From contig JANMEL010000052.1 in assembly GCA_031376885.1 (NCBI GenBank), forward strand, positions 1-11,342: a stretch of DNA of 11,342 bases. Reading direction: 5' to 3'. Positions within the stretch are counted from its first letter, which is position 1. Each line of letters opens with the position of its first letter. Below, piece by piece: positions 6,626 through 11,342 of the stretch. The notes under the pieces were generated by a model. The model was not told the DNA's origin. It ran no database searches and saw only the letters and a list, made by a program, of their open reading frames with translations. The stretch comes from Chamaesiphon sp031376885 (lineage in GTDB: Bacteria; Cyanobacteriota; Cyanobacteriia; Cyanobacteriales; Chamaesiphonaceae). The position numbers and the translations under genes are program-made.

Positions 6626-7152
6626 GATAAATTTAACACATGTCCCCCAGTTACCAAATAAACTGGATTCGCGATCGATCCCACTGCTCTTGATAATGAC
6701 CCCAATCTGTCGCGAAATAATCTCCCGCTAGCATAGGCGGGAACTACTCCCCAACCAGTTTCTTCCGCGACTAAGATCGCCATCGCCTTAGTACTTTGCA
6801 GTTTGTCAAGTAACTCCCCACTCAAATCAGCCCATTCCGACGGCGATCGATCGAGCAAATTTGCCACCCAAGTTCCCAGAGAATCCACCAGCAAGCAGTC
6901 TAATTCACCAGCTTGACAAATCGTTGTCGAGAGATCCGTCAGGGCAGCTACAGTACCCCAGGTGGCGGGGCGACGCTGTTGATGCTGGAGAATTCGGGCG
7001 CACCATTCAGCATCTGTCGGGTCGATCGCGGCTGTCGCCACATAAGTTACATTTTTGCCACTTTCTCTCGCTAATTGTTCTGCCCACTCACTTTTACCAC
7101 AACGGGCAGCACCTGTAATCAGAATTAATGATTGCTCTTTTGTTAAAGTCAC
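6577..7152 (-). CDS. cobU: Adenosylcobinamide kinase / adenosylcobinamide-phosphate guanylyltransferase
   Basis: A bifunctional enzyme of cobalamin nucleotide-loop assembly: it phosphorylates adenosylcobinamide and then transfers GMP to give adenosyl-GDP-cobinamide. With a GTG start at 7152 the protein has 191 residues, close to the family norm. The P-loop GAARCGKS is at residues 14-21. H57 in RILQHQQRRP matches the position of the guanylylated histidine. VDSLGTW (89-95) and the block ETGWGVVPAYASGRLFRDRLG (from 131) are family signatures, although the first is more often EVG. The frame stays open to an ATG at 7248, but the extra 32 residues lack family resemblance and would overlap the divergent gene's start, so GTG 7152 is chosen; no Shine-Dalgarno is evident. 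The last nine residues (Ser/Thr-rich) lie in the overlap with the DUF1830 gene. Confidence 0.9.
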   Translation of the reverse strand: MTLTKEQSLILITGAARCGKSEWAEQLARESGKNVTYVATAAIDPTDAEWCARILQHQQRRPATWGTVAALTDLSTTICQAGELDCLLVDSLGTWVANLLDRSPSEWADLSGELLDKLQSTKAMAILVAEETGWGVVPAYASGRLFRDRLGSLSRAVGSIANPVYLVTGGHVLNLSQLGHKLSSSSTTANS

Positions 7153-7232
7153 GGTTGAATTGAAATTTAATGATAGATTTAGGGAATAAAAGTAAATAAG
7201 AGCTGAGTCAAAAGGGAGAAAACTTTCGCGCG

Positions 7233-7760
7233 ATGAACATTTCAACATCCGCTAATCGAGATCCAGACTCAACCGATCGCACCGATAGATTAGAAGTACC
7301 AAGATTTCCCAATTTACGTCAAGCTTCCAATCCCAGCTTGGCTGCCCATATGCTCCAGGAAATGTATAGAATGGTAACACAGTGGCAGGGAGAACTGGAA
7401 GAACTCGATCGAAATATTCAAAAAGTTACAGCTAGTGGCCCGACTTTAGCCGCTTGGTTGGAATCTCGCGATTTCAAACCAGGCATTACTGGGGAACCGA
7501 TTCCCACACCCTACACTACTGTTGATGTTGTGGGTTTGAGTGAGGTTGATGCTCGTGCTGGTTATCGATTGTGCGGATTAGACGAACATGGGAAACTATG
7601 GACACGCCCCTGTTTGATGTCTGAAATTTCTAGTGTGAGTATGGCAATTGCTAGATATCAGCAGTTGAAAGTGCTGCTGGAAAAAAAAGAAAAAATCGAA
7701 GATCGCATCAGCCAAATCATTGAAGATTTGGTATACCTTCGGCTGAAATTGGAAGATTAG
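7233..7760 (+). CDS. Conserved-looking hypothetical protein with helical ends
   Basis: I do not recognise this 175-residue protein. Residues 1-32 are polar and probably disordered. Residues 37-66 and 135-174 are Leu/Glu/Lys-rich and likely helical or coiled coil (for example LKVLLEKKEKIEDRISQII). Between them is a compact segment (about 92-130) with GYRLCGLDEHGKLWTRPC, holding C114 and C127. No signal peptide or membrane segment. GGGAG at 7214-7218 is 14 bases from the ATG, rather far. It diverges from cobU and lies upstream of ycf46 on the same strand across a 224-bp repeat-filled spacer. In Synechocystis the ycf46 homologue slr0374 is in a stress-responsive operon with slr0373 and slr0376; whether this protein corresponds to either is unknown. 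Its TAG stop is part of the following repeat. Confidence 0.85.
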   Translation: MNISTSANRDPDSTDRTDRLEVPRFPNLRQASNPSLAAHMLQEMYRMVTQWQGELEELDRNIQKVTASGPTLAAWLESRDFKPGITGEPIPTPYTTVDVVGLSEVDARAGYRLCGLDEHGKLWTRPCLMSEISSVSMAIARYQQLKVLLEKKEKIEDRISQIIEDLVYLRLKLED

Positions 7761-7811
7761 GGGATAGGGGATAGGGGATAGGGGATAGGGGGATAGGGGG
7801 ATAGGGGATAG
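7758..7811 (+). repeat. TAGGGGA (GGGGATA) heptad array fused to a stop codon
   Basis: Seven G-runs of four or five (7760-7763, 7767-7770, 7774-7777, 7781-7784, 7788-7792, 7796-7800, 7804-7807), each separated by ATA. The stop codon TAG (7758-7760) of the upstream gene supplies the first G. This is an almost ideal intramolecular G-quadruplex motif on the mRNA strand. Confidence 0.93.
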
Positions 7812-7909
7812 TGAATAATAGGGGTTAGTCTGAGTCGTGACGCGATCGATCGAGATCGTACTTGCAGATCGACATCCTAATCGCCGATCCTACTCAAAGC
7901 CTTGAATTT

Positions 7910-7986
7910 CCCCTAACCCCTAACCCCTAACCCCTAACCCCTAACCCCTAACCCCTATTCCCTAACCCCTATTCCCTAACCCCTAT
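7910..7986 (+). repeat. CCCCTAA heptad array ending in the ycf46 start codon
   Basis: About six CCCCTAA units followed by alternating CCCCTATT and CCCTAA units. The last unit, CCCCTAT, supplies A and T of the ycf46 ATG (7985-7987). No Shine-Dalgarno is present. The 98 bp between this array and the one at 7758-7811 hold GATC-rich sequence (CGCGATCGATCGAGATCG near 7841-7858) and no gene. Confidence 0.9.
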
Positions 7987-9484
7987 GTCTTTTGGTCAAG
8001 AATTTGAGCTACTTTTGCGGGCGCGATCTCCCCTAATTTATATCCCGACGACAGAAGAAGAGCGTGTAGAAACTGCGATCGTTACTGTTGCCCAATTGAC
8101 TGGCAATCGCCCAATTTATATCTGGGATTTTGTCGATGGTTATCAGGGCAATCCCAACGATCGAGGCTATGGCAAACGAAATCCACTGCAAGCTTTGGAG
8201 TTTGTCGATAAGCTGAATCCCGATGCGGCGGGAGTGTTTATTTTGCGGGATTATCACCGTTTTTTGGAAGATGTTTCGGTGGCGCGAAAACTCCGAAACT
8301 TGGCGCGAAAGCTCAAGTCAGAACCCAAGAATTTGGTGATTCTTTCACCGCAGATCTCGATTCCCGCCGATCTGAGTGAGGTGATGGTGATTTTGGAGTT
8401 TCCTTTACCCATAGCTAGCGAAATTAGGGTGGAAATCGAGCGGTTGATTAATGCGACTGGAAATCATCTCAGTACTCAGAATTTGGACGATCTAGTTCGT
8501 GCCTGTCAGGGGTTATCATTGGATCGGATTCGGCGCGTATTGGCACGGGCGATCGCGATTCATGGAGAAATTCGACCCGAAGATGTAGAATTGGTTTTGG
8601 CCGAAAAACGTCAAACTATTCGTCAAACCCAAATCCTCGATTTTTATCCGGCAAAGGAACAGATTACGGATATCGGTGGTTTGGATAATCTCAAAGACTG
8701 GTTGCTGCGCCGTGGCGGGTCGTTTTCCGATCGCGCCCGTCAATATGGTCTTCCGTACCCTAGAGGGCTGCTCCTGGTCGGAATTCAGGGCACTGGGAAG
8801 TCATTGACGGCAAAGGCGATCTCCCATCATTGGTATTTGCCGTTGTTGCGGTTGGATGTGGGGAGGTTGTTTGGTGGATTGGTGGGTGAGTCAGAAGCTC
8901 GCACCAGACAGATGATTCAGTTGGCTGAGGCTTTATCGCCTTGTGTATTGTGGATTGATGAAGTTGATAAAGCTTTTGCGGGTGTGGATGGTAAGGGCGA
9001 TGGGGGTACGTCTAGTCGGGTGTTTGGGACTTTTCTGACTTGGTTGACGGAGAAAACCTCCCCCGTATTTGTCGTGGCGACTGCGAATAATATCGATCGA
9101 CTGCCAGCGGAAATGTTGCGTAAAGGCAGATTTGATGAGATATTCTTTGTGGGGTTGCCAACACAGCGGGAACGAAAAGCTATTTTCAATGTCCATCTAA
9201 ATAAATTACGCCCCCATAATCTGCTCAATTATGACCTCGATCGACTCGCATATGAAACCCCCGATTTTTCTGGGGCGGAAATCGAGCAAACCCTAGTTGA
9301 AGCGATGCATATCGGCTTTAGTCAGAATCGGGACTTCACGACTGATGATATTCTAGAGTCAGCAAGTCAGATGATTCCCCTGGCTGTTACCGCTCAAAGT
9401 CAAATCCAGTTTCTCCAAGATTGGGCAAACTCTGGCAAGGCAAGGCTCGCATCCAGACAAAATAATTTGGGTATCGGCGAGTAG
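7985..9484 (+). CDS. ycf46: Ycf46-type AAA ATPase
   Basis: A 499-residue AAA+ protein conserved in cyanobacteria and some algal plastids. The N-terminal 210 residues match the Ycf46 layout (SFGQEFELLLRARSPLIYI, HRFLEDVSVARKLRNL). The AAA module follows: GGLDNLKDWL (231-240), Walker A GIQGTGKS (266-273), Walker B VLWIDE (321-326), sensor-1 region VVATANN (363-369), the LRKGRFDE segment with candidate arginine fingers R379 and R382, and the sensor-2 helix SGAEIEQ (429-435). All catalytic motifs look intact. The Synechocystis homologue Slr0374 has been linked to stress response and CO2 utilisation; the same role here is inferred. The ATG emerges from the CCCCTA array. The upstream gene is the 175-residue protein and the SH3-like gene follows after 84 bp. 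Confidence 0.93.
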   Translation: MSFGQEFELLLRARSPLIYIPTTEEERVETAIVTVAQLTGNRPIYIWDFVDGYQGNPNDRGYGKRNPLQALEFVDKLNPDAAGVFILRDYHRFLEDVSVARKLRNLARKLKSEPKNLVILSPQISIPADLSEVMVILEFPLPIASEIRVEIERLINATGNHLSTQNLDDLVRACQGLSLDRIRRVLARAIAIHGEIRPEDVELVLAEKRQTIRQTQILDFYPAKEQITDIGGLDNLKDWLLRRGGSFSDRARQYGLPYPRGLLLVGIQGTGKSLTAKAISHHWYLPLLRLDVGRLFGGLVGESEARTRQMIQLAEALSPCVLWIDEVDKAFAGVDGKGDGGTSSRVFGTFLTWLTEKTSPVFVVATANNIDRLPAEMLRKGRFDEIFFVGLPTQRERKAIFNVHLNKLRPHNLLNYDLDRLAYETPDFSGAEIEQTLVEAMHIGFSQNRDFTTDDILESASQMIPLAVTAQSQIQFLQDWANSGKARLASRQNNLGIGE

Positions 9485-9525
9485 CCAGTCACCATGAATC
9501 TGGTTGTGTAGTTATTTTTGCCCGA

Positions 9526-9553
9526 TTGTCCTCAACTCAGTGCACTATATAAT
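9526..9553 (+). promoter_or_regulatory. Candidate promoter of the SH3-like gene
   Basis: TTGTCC (9526-9531, 4/6 match), a 16-bp spacer, then TATAAT (9548-9553, 6/6). The predicted start near 9560 leaves fewer than ten bases before the ATG at 9569, so the mRNA would be nearly leaderless. This agrees with the absence of a Shine-Dalgarno there. Confidence 0.45.
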
Positions 9554-9568
9554 ATATACCCAATTCCC

Positions 9569-10288
9569 ATGAACGGCTCACTAAAATCTTTGCAATTGTT
9601 TATTGGTATCCTGACAGGTTTATTGGGATTGGGTGCGATCGCTGGTGGAGTCGGCTATTATATTTTTATTACACAGATCGGTACTCGCCCTCCTAAACCT
9701 CTCTTTGCCGAGGAGCGGGAAGGTAGTAGTAAAGCAGCTTTGGCTAATGCTCCGGTGGTGGAGCCGGAGCTAACTGAAATCGCCAAACTTACCTATGATG
9801 CTAAGGTGACTTTTCCTGATGGATTGTCTTTGCGAAAGGAGCCTAATCCTGAATCAGAAAAATTAGGTAGTGTTAATTTCGAGGCTAAAGTGGCGATCGT
9901 CAAAACCAGCGATGATGGTTTATGGGTTTTGATTCAGCCAGAGTCAGATTCTATTCAGGGGTGGGTAAAAGCTGGCAACATCGATCGAAATTCAGGTACC
10001 GATAGTCAAGCAGAAGCTACGCCCAAACAGTCTCCAAAAGCGGCTGAAAGTGAAGAAGTCAAACCTAGACGGCGGCGAAATCCTGTAGCTGAGAGTCAGG
10101 AAGAAGTTACCCCCAAAAGAAAACGAAGGGCAACAGTCAATCCCGATGAATCCCCTGCCGATGCTCAAAATCAGCAGGAAGCCGCACCCAGAAGAAAACG
10201 TAATGTGAAAACAACTCCCCAACCCTTGCCAAATCAAGAATCTGCGCCAGATCCCGAACCTTCCTCGGAGCCGGAAAAGACTAACTAA
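9569..10288 (+). CDS. Membrane-anchored SH3-like protein with basic repeat tail
   Basis: A 239-residue protein from the ATG at 9569; a frame extension to TTG 9518 would read through the promoter and is rejected. Residues about 8-35 (LQLFIGILTGLLGLGAIAGG) form one membrane helix, so the protein is probably membrane-anchored with the rest outside the cytoplasm. Residues about 74-140 look like a bacterial SH3 (SH3b) fold: GLSLRKEPNPESEKLGSV, a central VAIVKTSDDGLWVLI, and GWVKAGNID at the end. The tail (150-239) is Pro/Glu/Gln-rich with three basic clusters, PRRRR (166-170), PKRKRR (182-187) and PRRKR (207-211), each after an acidic E/Q segment. This is a degenerate repeat of about 16-25 residues. 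SH3b domains often bind peptidoglycan peptides, so a cell-wall role is possible but unproven. It converges on arfB with only 10 bp between stops. Confidence 0.85.
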   Translation: MNGSLKSLQLFIGILTGLLGLGAIAGGVGYYIFITQIGTRPPKPLFAEEREGSSKAALANAPVVEPELTEIAKLTYDAKVTFPDGLSLRKEPNPESEKLGSVNFEAKVAIVKTSDDGLWVLIQPESDSIQGWVKAGNIDRNSGTDSQAEATPKQSPKAAESEEVKPRRRRNPVAESQEEVTPKRKRRATVNPDESPADAQNQQEAAPRRKRNVKTTPQPLPNQESAPDPEPSSEPEKTN

Positions 10289-10298
10289 TTTAAAGTGT

Positions 10299-10709
10299 CT
10301 ATTCGACAATTTTACGGGATTCTTTCATCTGCGATCGACGTTTTTTGTCTTCCAATCTGCGTCGATTTTGTCCCTTGCTGGGTGTGGTTAGTTTGCGGGG
10401 CAATATGATTATGGCTACGCTCAAGATTAGCGATCGCAATCTGTCTAATGCTTCGGCTCTATTTCGCTCCTGGCTCCGATGTTCTTGGGATTTAATCACG
10501 ATTATACCTTCGTTAGTTATCCGCCGATCGCGTAAATTCATGAGTCGTTCTTTATATCGATCGGGTAATGATGATGCCTGAATATCAAATCGTAAATGAA
10601 TTGCTGTGGCTACTTTATTGACATTTTGACCGCCTGCACCTTGCGATCGAATTGCACTAAGTTCGATTTGGTCGATCGGAATATTAAGTGTCTTGGAAAT
10701 GTGGAACAT
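10299..10709 (-). CDS. arfB: Peptidyl-tRNA hydrolase ArfB (YaeJ), ribosome rescue factor
   Basis: A 136-residue protein that releases nascent chains from ribosomes stalled at mRNA ends lacking a stop codon. The catalytic GGQ is at residues 26-28 within SQGAGGQNVNKVATAI, the release-factor-type hydrolase signature. The fold continues to about residue 105. The C-terminal tail (about 106-136) is strongly basic (NRRRLEDKKRRSQMKESRK), matching the ArfB tail that enters the empty mRNA channel. Length matches ArfB rather than full release factors, which are about 350 residues, and no codon-recognition domain is present. The ATG at 10709 has no clear Shine-Dalgarno. Upstream is a palindromic spacer. 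Confidence 0.93.
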   Translation of the reverse strand: MFHISKTLNIPIDQIELSAIRSQGAGGQNVNKVATAIHLRFDIQASSLPDRYKERLMNLRDRRITNEGIIVIKSQEHRSQERNRAEALDRLRSLILSVAIIILPRKLTTPSKGQNRRRLEDKKRRSQMKESRKIVE

Positions 10710-10744
10710 GGGTTAGTTGTGATGAGTTTGGAGGGATTTCTGCT

Positions 10745-10787
10745 ATCGCCCCAGCCCTCCCCTTGCCAAGGGGAGGGCTGGGGCGAT
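10745..10787. repeat. Perfect 20-bp palindrome, dispersed hairpin type
   Basis: Arms 10745-10764 and 10768-10787 are exact complements around a GCC loop; the core is CCAGCCCTCCCCTT. It lies about 80 bp after the stop of the small minus-strand gene and 36 bp upstream of the arfB start, so it could end or stabilise that transcript. There is no U-run on either side. It looks like a dispersed intergenic palindrome; copy number cannot be seen here. Confidence 0.75.
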
Positions 10788-10788
10788 G

Positions 10789-10807
10789 CACTGAGCCTGT
10801 CGAAGTG
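10789..10807. repeat. CACTGAGCCTGTCGAAGTG dispersed repeat motif
   Basis: This imperfect palindrome (CACT...AGTG ends) directly follows the 20-bp hairpin. I recall near-identical TTCGACAGGCTCAGTG sequences as common intergenic repeats in many bacterial genomes. Its presence next to the hairpin suggests a composite repeat unit from 10745 to 10807. Confidence 0.45.
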
Positions 10808-10866
10808 TGGGGTCAATCCTATATTCAGAACATCGCTCCTGATGATAACGGATTTGCCCGACAAAG

Positions 10867-11229
10867 CTACGCCAAACTCTCATAAATCGTTGCCATCCCT
10901 TGACGCTCATGACTATACTTGCCACTGCGCCACGGTTGATATGTCTCGTTATACAAACAAAGTCCGTTGGGATGCTTCATGACAAACTTGACCATTTCCC
11001 GATGAGCTTCACCTCGAAAAAAGTTTTGAAGAGCCTCGTCTGAATGCCAGTAACTCACCATGATTACTTCATTTGGCCCACAAATTCCAGCCTTTACTTG
11101 TACACAGCCTGCCGATTTAGCTGTAGTACTTCTAATCCAAAACAGATTTTTCCACATCCAGATAAATCCTGCCAGATCCCGCGCCAAGAAACCATTGACA
11201 AAGACGACAGCTTCTGGGTGTTCTGGCAA
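10867..11229 (-). CDS. DUF4188/antibiotic-monooxygenase-like small protein
   Basis: 120 residues from a TTG at 11229. A beta strand VVFVNGFLARD (8-18) is followed by a helix, then VIMVSYWHSDEALQNFF (55-71), H76, and CLYNETYQPWRSGKY (91-105). The order SYW-x-S-x-E, His, YNETY, GxY resembles DUF4188 and other dimeric alpha-beta-barrel proteins related to antibiotic monooxygenases; function and substrate are unknown. The start is uncertain. The frame stays open to the right edge of the window without an ATG, GTG or other TTG. The only good Shine-Dalgarno, AAGGAG (11257-11252), lies 22 bases before the TTG but seven bases before an in-frame ATT (11244-11242). The region just upstream looks like an insertion-element end. 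The TAG stop at 10867 is followed by the palindrome before arfB. Confidence 0.7.
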   Translation of the reverse strand: MPEHPEAVVFVNGFLARDLAGFIWMWKNLFWIRSTTAKSAGCVQVKAGICGPNEVIMVSYWHSDEALQNFFRGEAHREMVKFVMKHPNGLCLYNETYQPWRSGKYSHERQGMATIYESLA

Positions 11230-11263
11230 ATCGATCCGGTAAATGGAATAGCTCCTTGCACTT

Positions 11264-11342
11264 TTGACATCCTCCCCACCGATGAATCGGGGGGATTCCT
11301 CACTCGCGGGACAACCTACGAATAGGACAATGGTCGCTGAAT
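11264..11342 (-). mobile_element. Probable right end of an IS200/IS605-type element (partial)
   Basis: Plus strand TTTTGACATCCTCCCC, an imperfect hairpin, then GGGGATTCC, which resembles the end found downstream of tnpB genes in cyanobacterial IS200/IS605 elements. The hairpin has arms 11273-11282 and 11287-11295 with one bulged A (11278) and a TGAA loop. On the minus strand the end reads GGATGTCAA, so a tnpB would lie on the minus strand beyond the window. No transposase residues can be identified, so this could also be a MITE-like remnant. The outer boundary near 11264-11268 is estimated. Confidence 0.5.

Noticed and set aside
7153..7248. ATG at 7248 as the cobU start
   Set aside because: It adds 32 residues without family resemblance and overlaps the start of the divergent gene; GTG 7152 places the P-loop at the usual distance.
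7758..7986. CRISPR array or replication origin in the repeat-filled spacer
   Set aside because: Units are seven bases with no spacers, and no DnaA-box cluster (TTATCCACA type) or nearby cas or dnaA genes are seen.
8917..9228. Two minus-strand open frames inside ycf46 (8917-9228 and 8933-9196)
   Set aside because: They are antisense to the AAA domain and have biased, motif-free composition.
9518..9568. TTG 9518 as the start of the SH3-like gene
   Set aside because: The added residues run through the candidate promoter and precede a normal membrane-anchor start at ATG 9569.
10596..10982. 128-residue plus-strand frame and the overlapping minus-strand frames across the palindrome
   Set aside because: They cross the arfB start, the palindrome and the end of the next gene; parts just translate the repeat.
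11044..11325. Plus-strand frame at the right edge
   Set aside because: Antisense to the DUF4188-like gene and the element end; no recognisable features.

Overview
The window looks like cyanobacterial chromosome. Four things point that way. zwf is followed directly by opcA, an arrangement typical of cyanobacteria. There are cyanobacterial marker families (a DUF1830 protein and a Ycf46-type AAA ATPase). I located five HIP1 octamers (GCGATCGC). Seven-base tandem repeats (heptads) occupy most of the longer spacers. The genus cannot be named from the sequence alone.

Left part (1-3231): zwf (glucose-6-phosphate dehydrogenase) and opcA (its assembly/activation factor) lie in tandem on the plus strand and form the entry point of the oxidative pentose phosphate pathway, used for NADPH supply in the dark. 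Their spacer carries a G-run heptad array followed by a C-run heptad array that can base-pair. opcA ends inside a third, unrelated heptad, then comes a perfect 13-bp hairpin shared with the convergent gene on the other strand.

Middle-left (3232-5936, minus strand): a B12-binding-type radical SAM enzyme is upstream of a secreted trypsin-like serine protease that carries a PPC-like C-terminal domain instead of PDZ domains. The 404-bp spacer 5937-6340 holds a heptad array, an inverted repeat and the promoter of a small DUF1830 protein.

Middle-right (6341-7760): the DUF1830 gene overlaps tail-to-tail by 49 bp with cobU (cobalamin nucleotide-loop assembly). Divergent from cobU is an unrecognised 175-residue protein with helical ends. 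Its stop codon is part of a seven-run GGGGATA array. About 100 bp further on a CCCCTAA array runs into the ATG of ycf46.

Right part (7985-11342): ycf46, a membrane-anchored SH3-like protein with an Arg/Lys-rich tail, then on the minus strand arfB (rescue of stalled ribosomes) and a small DUF4188/antibiotic-monooxygenase-like protein. Between these last two is a 20-bp perfect palindrome. The window ends in what looks like the right end of an IS200/IS605-type element, placed just upstream of the small protein's ribosome binding site.

Most genes are housekeeping or conserved cyanobacterial genes. The most unusual signal is in the spacers. Wherever a C/G-type heptad array directly abuts a gene, the coding strand reads G-rich after the stop codon and C-rich before the start codon, and in some cases the repeat itself supplies the stop or start codon.
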